Source: Strigamia acuminata (Eukaryota > Arthropoda > Chilopoda > Geophilomorpha > Linotaeniidae). From it: DNA of 64,000 nucleotides. The stretch spans positions 18,104,001 to 18,168,000 of the forward strand of contig OX442316.1 in NCBI GenBank assembly GCA_949358305.1, in the 5' to 3' direction. The notes below the pieces were generated by a model. It saw only the letters and a program-made list of their open reading frames with translations, ran no database searches and was not told where the DNA came from. Below are positions 61,687 to 64,000 of this stretch, piece after piece. Made by a program: the position numbers and the translations under genes. Position 1 is the stretch's first letter; each line of letters starts with the position of its first letter.

Positions 61687-62698
61687 ATGGAAAAAGCGGA
61701 AGGCTTGGATTTCTCCGAGTGCGTTTACAATTTGTTGTACAAAACCGTCGACGAATGCGAGGAGCCGAAAAAACCGCGGCTAAAGTAAGGGAAAATAAAA
61801 ACAATGTTGTCTTTTGCTGTCAATTTGAAATAGATGAATCAATAAATTTGTTTTGCAGATACAAATCCATGTACAGCGATCAAGTAAAAGAGGAAGTGAA
61901 AAAAAACAGGTCGGCACATCGCACGATGGGTTTGGCCGAAGAAAATTTGCCGCAACCGCGATCGTTTTTAAAAAAACACAGCAAAGAACAGAAACTAGAG
62001 GAACAATGTGCAGCTCGGCCGCCGAGGGAGAAAGACCACTGTTGTTCGAAGACGGTTCCCGTACCCCGACGCAGTGAGATGAAGGAAATGCCGAAAAGCG
62101 AACCCACCAAGAAAGATTTTATTTCCTTAAACGCGTCCAAAGTAGTTTTAACGCCCGCCCTCAAACCGGTTATTAAACAAGTCGACTCGAGGACCGGAAA
62201 CAGTTTCCAACTACCAACTTCGGGATTGCAACCGCTATTTTTGAACAAAAAAGTTCGTTCGAAAAATGCACAAAATATAGGCAAAAATGAAATATATTAT
62301 TTTCTGTTGGGATTTGCAGAGTTATGGTCGCGTTCCTCCGTATTTGGAGCAAAGGAAAAAGGAGATCGAAGACGAACAGAAAGAATACGAGGCTTACATC
62401 GGTGAAAATGTGGAACAAGGGAATATGAAACAAGTTGCGGACGAGGAACGGAAGAAAATGCTGGAGGTGGGGCTGATGGGGGTGGCGAAACGTGTGGAAT
62501 GTGAATTTATTTAAATTTGTCGTTTAGGGCTTGAAAAATAACTGGGATTCGCTGTTTAAAATATACCAGAAGATGTCGCTGACGATCGACACTGTGGGGA
62601 AGAAGAGGAAAAAGGCGCAGTTGGAAGCCGAGATGAAACAACTGGAAAAAGACATTTCCTTGCTCGAAGGATATCCAACTATTTATTTATTGCAGTAG
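61687..62698 (+). CDS. ENKUR: Enkurin, axonemal/TRPC-adaptor protein
   Basis: Enkurin is a microtubule inner protein of motile cilia and sperm flagella, first found as a TRPC channel and calmodulin-binding adaptor. Four exons: 61687-61784, 61859-62252, 62320-62466, 62528-62698, in frame. Family matches in order: FSECVYNLL near the start; RTMGLAEENLPQPRSFLKKH; VDSRTGNSFQLPTSGLQP; YGRVPPYLEQRKKEIED; the C-terminal enkurin domain with EERKKMLEGLKNNWDSL and EAEMKQLEKDISLLE. About 269 residues; human has 256. The donor after exon 2 is the weak GTTCGT. Charged coiled-coil-like C-terminus, no signal peptide. A Pro-rich segment at residues 85-120 could bind SH3 domains. In insects the main expression expected is sperm and chordotonal neurons (inference). 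Confidence 0.93.
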
Positions 62699-62945
62699 AT
62701 CTCGATGGAAGAAAATTTGTGGAGATATATAGAGACGGACGAAGGGTTTGTATTGGTTAAATCGATATAAAAGGACGAACGGACGACAAAATTTGATAAG
62801 AAATGTATAACATTTTTAAAAAAAGAACAAGTTTTTTACATTTTACATTTTTCGACGAATTATTTGGAAGAAAAGAAGAAAAGTTCGATATGTATTGATT
62901 GAAACGGATGTGTATCGATGGATACGTTTATATTAAAGTTTGGTT
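62699..62945. other. 3' UTRs between convergent enkurin and the SH2 adaptor gene
   Basis: An ATTAAA-type poly(A) signal for enkurin lies near 62932. Nothing else seen. Confidence 0.4.
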
Positions 62946-63937
62946 TTAAGGTGATTCTTTGAGCAGAGATTTTGTTTGAACGATGTAGTGAGTGAGGCGG
63001 GTGGGAAGGCAGCCGTGGTTGAGTTGGTGGAACTCGACTAGTTGTAGCACGTCGTAGAACTTGGTTTTGCCGTTGTCCATGGAGTACACAATCTGTTCGT
63101 TGTCGTCGACCTGTATAATAAAAATAAAATTTAAAAAAAATTTGCGATTTGTTTGACTTTTATTTACGATTGTTTACTTACCGGCAAAATTTGAGTGTGG
63201 TAAATTTTATCGCTGTATATAAATGACAGAACGAATGTGTTAGGCGTCGAATGACTCTTATCACGTACTAGAAAAACACTACATTTTGAAGGGGAAAAAA
63301 TACATGATTTTCAGTTATTTTTATTACAATTACAATATCGGTGTGTAATTGAAAACAATAATTGATTGCTTCAGTGGGCACGTTTGAATTTGTATTTTTA
63401 ATAAATAAATGACAAATTAATTTATGAAATTTCTTGTAAAATTTAAAAAAATCGAAAATTTTAAACTTATTTCGATAATTTTAAACTTATTTCGATAATT
63501 TTTAGGTTTTTTTCATAATTTTTAGGTCTTTTTCATAATTTTTAGGTTTTTTTCATAATTTTTAGGTTTTTTTTCATAATTTTTAGGTTTTTTTCATACT
63601 TTTTAGGTTTTTTTTCATAATTTTTAGGTTTTTTTTCATAATTTTTAGGTTTCTTTCATAATTTTTAGGTTTTTTTTTATAATTTTTAGGTTTTTTCCAT
63701 AATTTTTAGGTTTTTTTCGATAATTATTTGTCATTTACGAATATTTTCCGAATTGTTTTTCCTCCAAAAATGAAAAATAAAAATTCCGACTTACCCGTTA
63801 ACCGTCCCGTGCTTTGTAAGTAACTGAATCGCTTCTTCTCTGGTCAAGCCATTGTGGAACCACGGCTGCGTTATATGCACCCCATAGTCCAACCCCACGA
63901 CACTGCTCACGTTACTCGATTTCCGTATCAGCACTTT
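62946..63937 (-). CDS. Grb7/10/14-like adaptor, C-terminal SH2 domain (cut by the right edge)
   Basis: Grb7/10/14 adaptors bind activated receptor tyrosine kinases, including the insulin receptor. Three minus-strand exons, 63937-63795, 63278-63182 and 63110-62946, join in phase and encode an SH2 domain ending the protein: QPWFHNGLTREEAIQLL, then FLVRDKS with the phosphotyrosine-binding Arg, FVLSFIYSDKIYHTQILPV, and FYDVLQLVEFHQLNHGCLP, followed by a short tail. The VEF(H/Y)QLN(H/K)G(C/V)LP string is characteristic of the Grb7/10/14 group. The RA and PH domains would lie beyond the window. The acceptor at 63279 rather than the one nearer the exon is needed to keep VFL of the SH2 core. Confidence 0.75.
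63470..63725. repeat. About 20-bp minisatellite in the SH2 gene intron
   Basis: Some twelve copies of TTTTTCATAATTTTTAGG with small length changes, on the plus strand. It lies wholly in the 516-bp intron between 63278 and 63795. Confidence 0.85.
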
Positions 63938-63963
63938 CTAAATTTCCAAAATCGATTATTTCT

Positions 63964-63966
<3 letters not shown>

Positions 63967-63994
<28 letters not shown>
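63967..63994. repeat. Poly-A tract at the right edge
   Basis: A run of about 28 A in non-coding sequence of the SH2 gene. Confidence 0.8.
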
Positions 63995-64000
63995 CAGCAA

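Larger units (their letters stand above)
60508..61763. repeat. Segmental duplication, unit B2
   Basis: Matches copy A 48245-49499: the 5' exons of the MKKS-like gene on the minus strand (third copy of that part in the window), the shared promoter region and the first enkurin exon. The stretch 60552-60920 also duplicates 59298-59657. Confidence 0.88.

Overview
The window is insect nuclear DNA, plausibly from a beetle; this rests on gene content, AT-rich sequence and short introns of about 50-70 bp, not on a database match. Coding sequence was assembled by hand from splice phases and remembered family motifs. No search was run.

Layout. Positions 1-16,904 hold no gene I can support: one LTR-like block at the left edge, a perfect inverted repeat, minisatellites and presumably the 5' side of Epac. 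Positions 16,905-39,109 (+) carry 25 exons of Epac (cAMP-activated Rap exchange factor), complete except for its first exon(s). One Epac intron matches the minor-spliceosome AT-AC class, two others contain perfect RFX X-box motifs, and the first one contains an antisense two-exon MPEG1/perforin-2-like gene (18,198-19,932). Positions 41,754-43,244 (+) encode ACMSD of the kynurenine pathway. Its stop codon overlaps that of a convergent gene in a CTAG palindrome. That gene (43,241-44,769, -) and its neighbour (45,062-46,643, -) are tandem GTPBP10/Obg-type GTPases; the first has lost the G3 glycine. Next come an MKKS/BBS6-like chaperonin gene (46,757-48,705, -) and a head-to-head, truncated enkurin first exon (49,423, +).

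Positions 49,500-54,700 hold an intronless LRR gene and otherwise mostly non-coding DNA. From 54,709 to 61,763 the sequence is rearranged. A GBF1 (Arf-GEF) locus on the minus strand has lost most of its Sec7 region and carries a stop and frameshifts. A second, broken copy of the MKKS-like gene abuts it, followed by an 850 bp insert with one stray GBF1 exon and a small gene with a CX2CX27CX4C motif, then a third partial copy of the MKKS-like 5' end. A complete enkurin gene (61,687-62,698, +) follows. At the right edge is the SH2-encoding 3' end of a Grb7/10/14-like adaptor (62,946-63,937, -).

Two themes stand out. The first is cilia: enkurin and an MKKS/BBS6-like chaperonin are divergently arranged around a perfect X-box, and the arrangement is duplicated with the X-box preserved. 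The second is a young segmental duplication whose rearranged state is either real pseudogenisation or misassembly; read mapping would decide.
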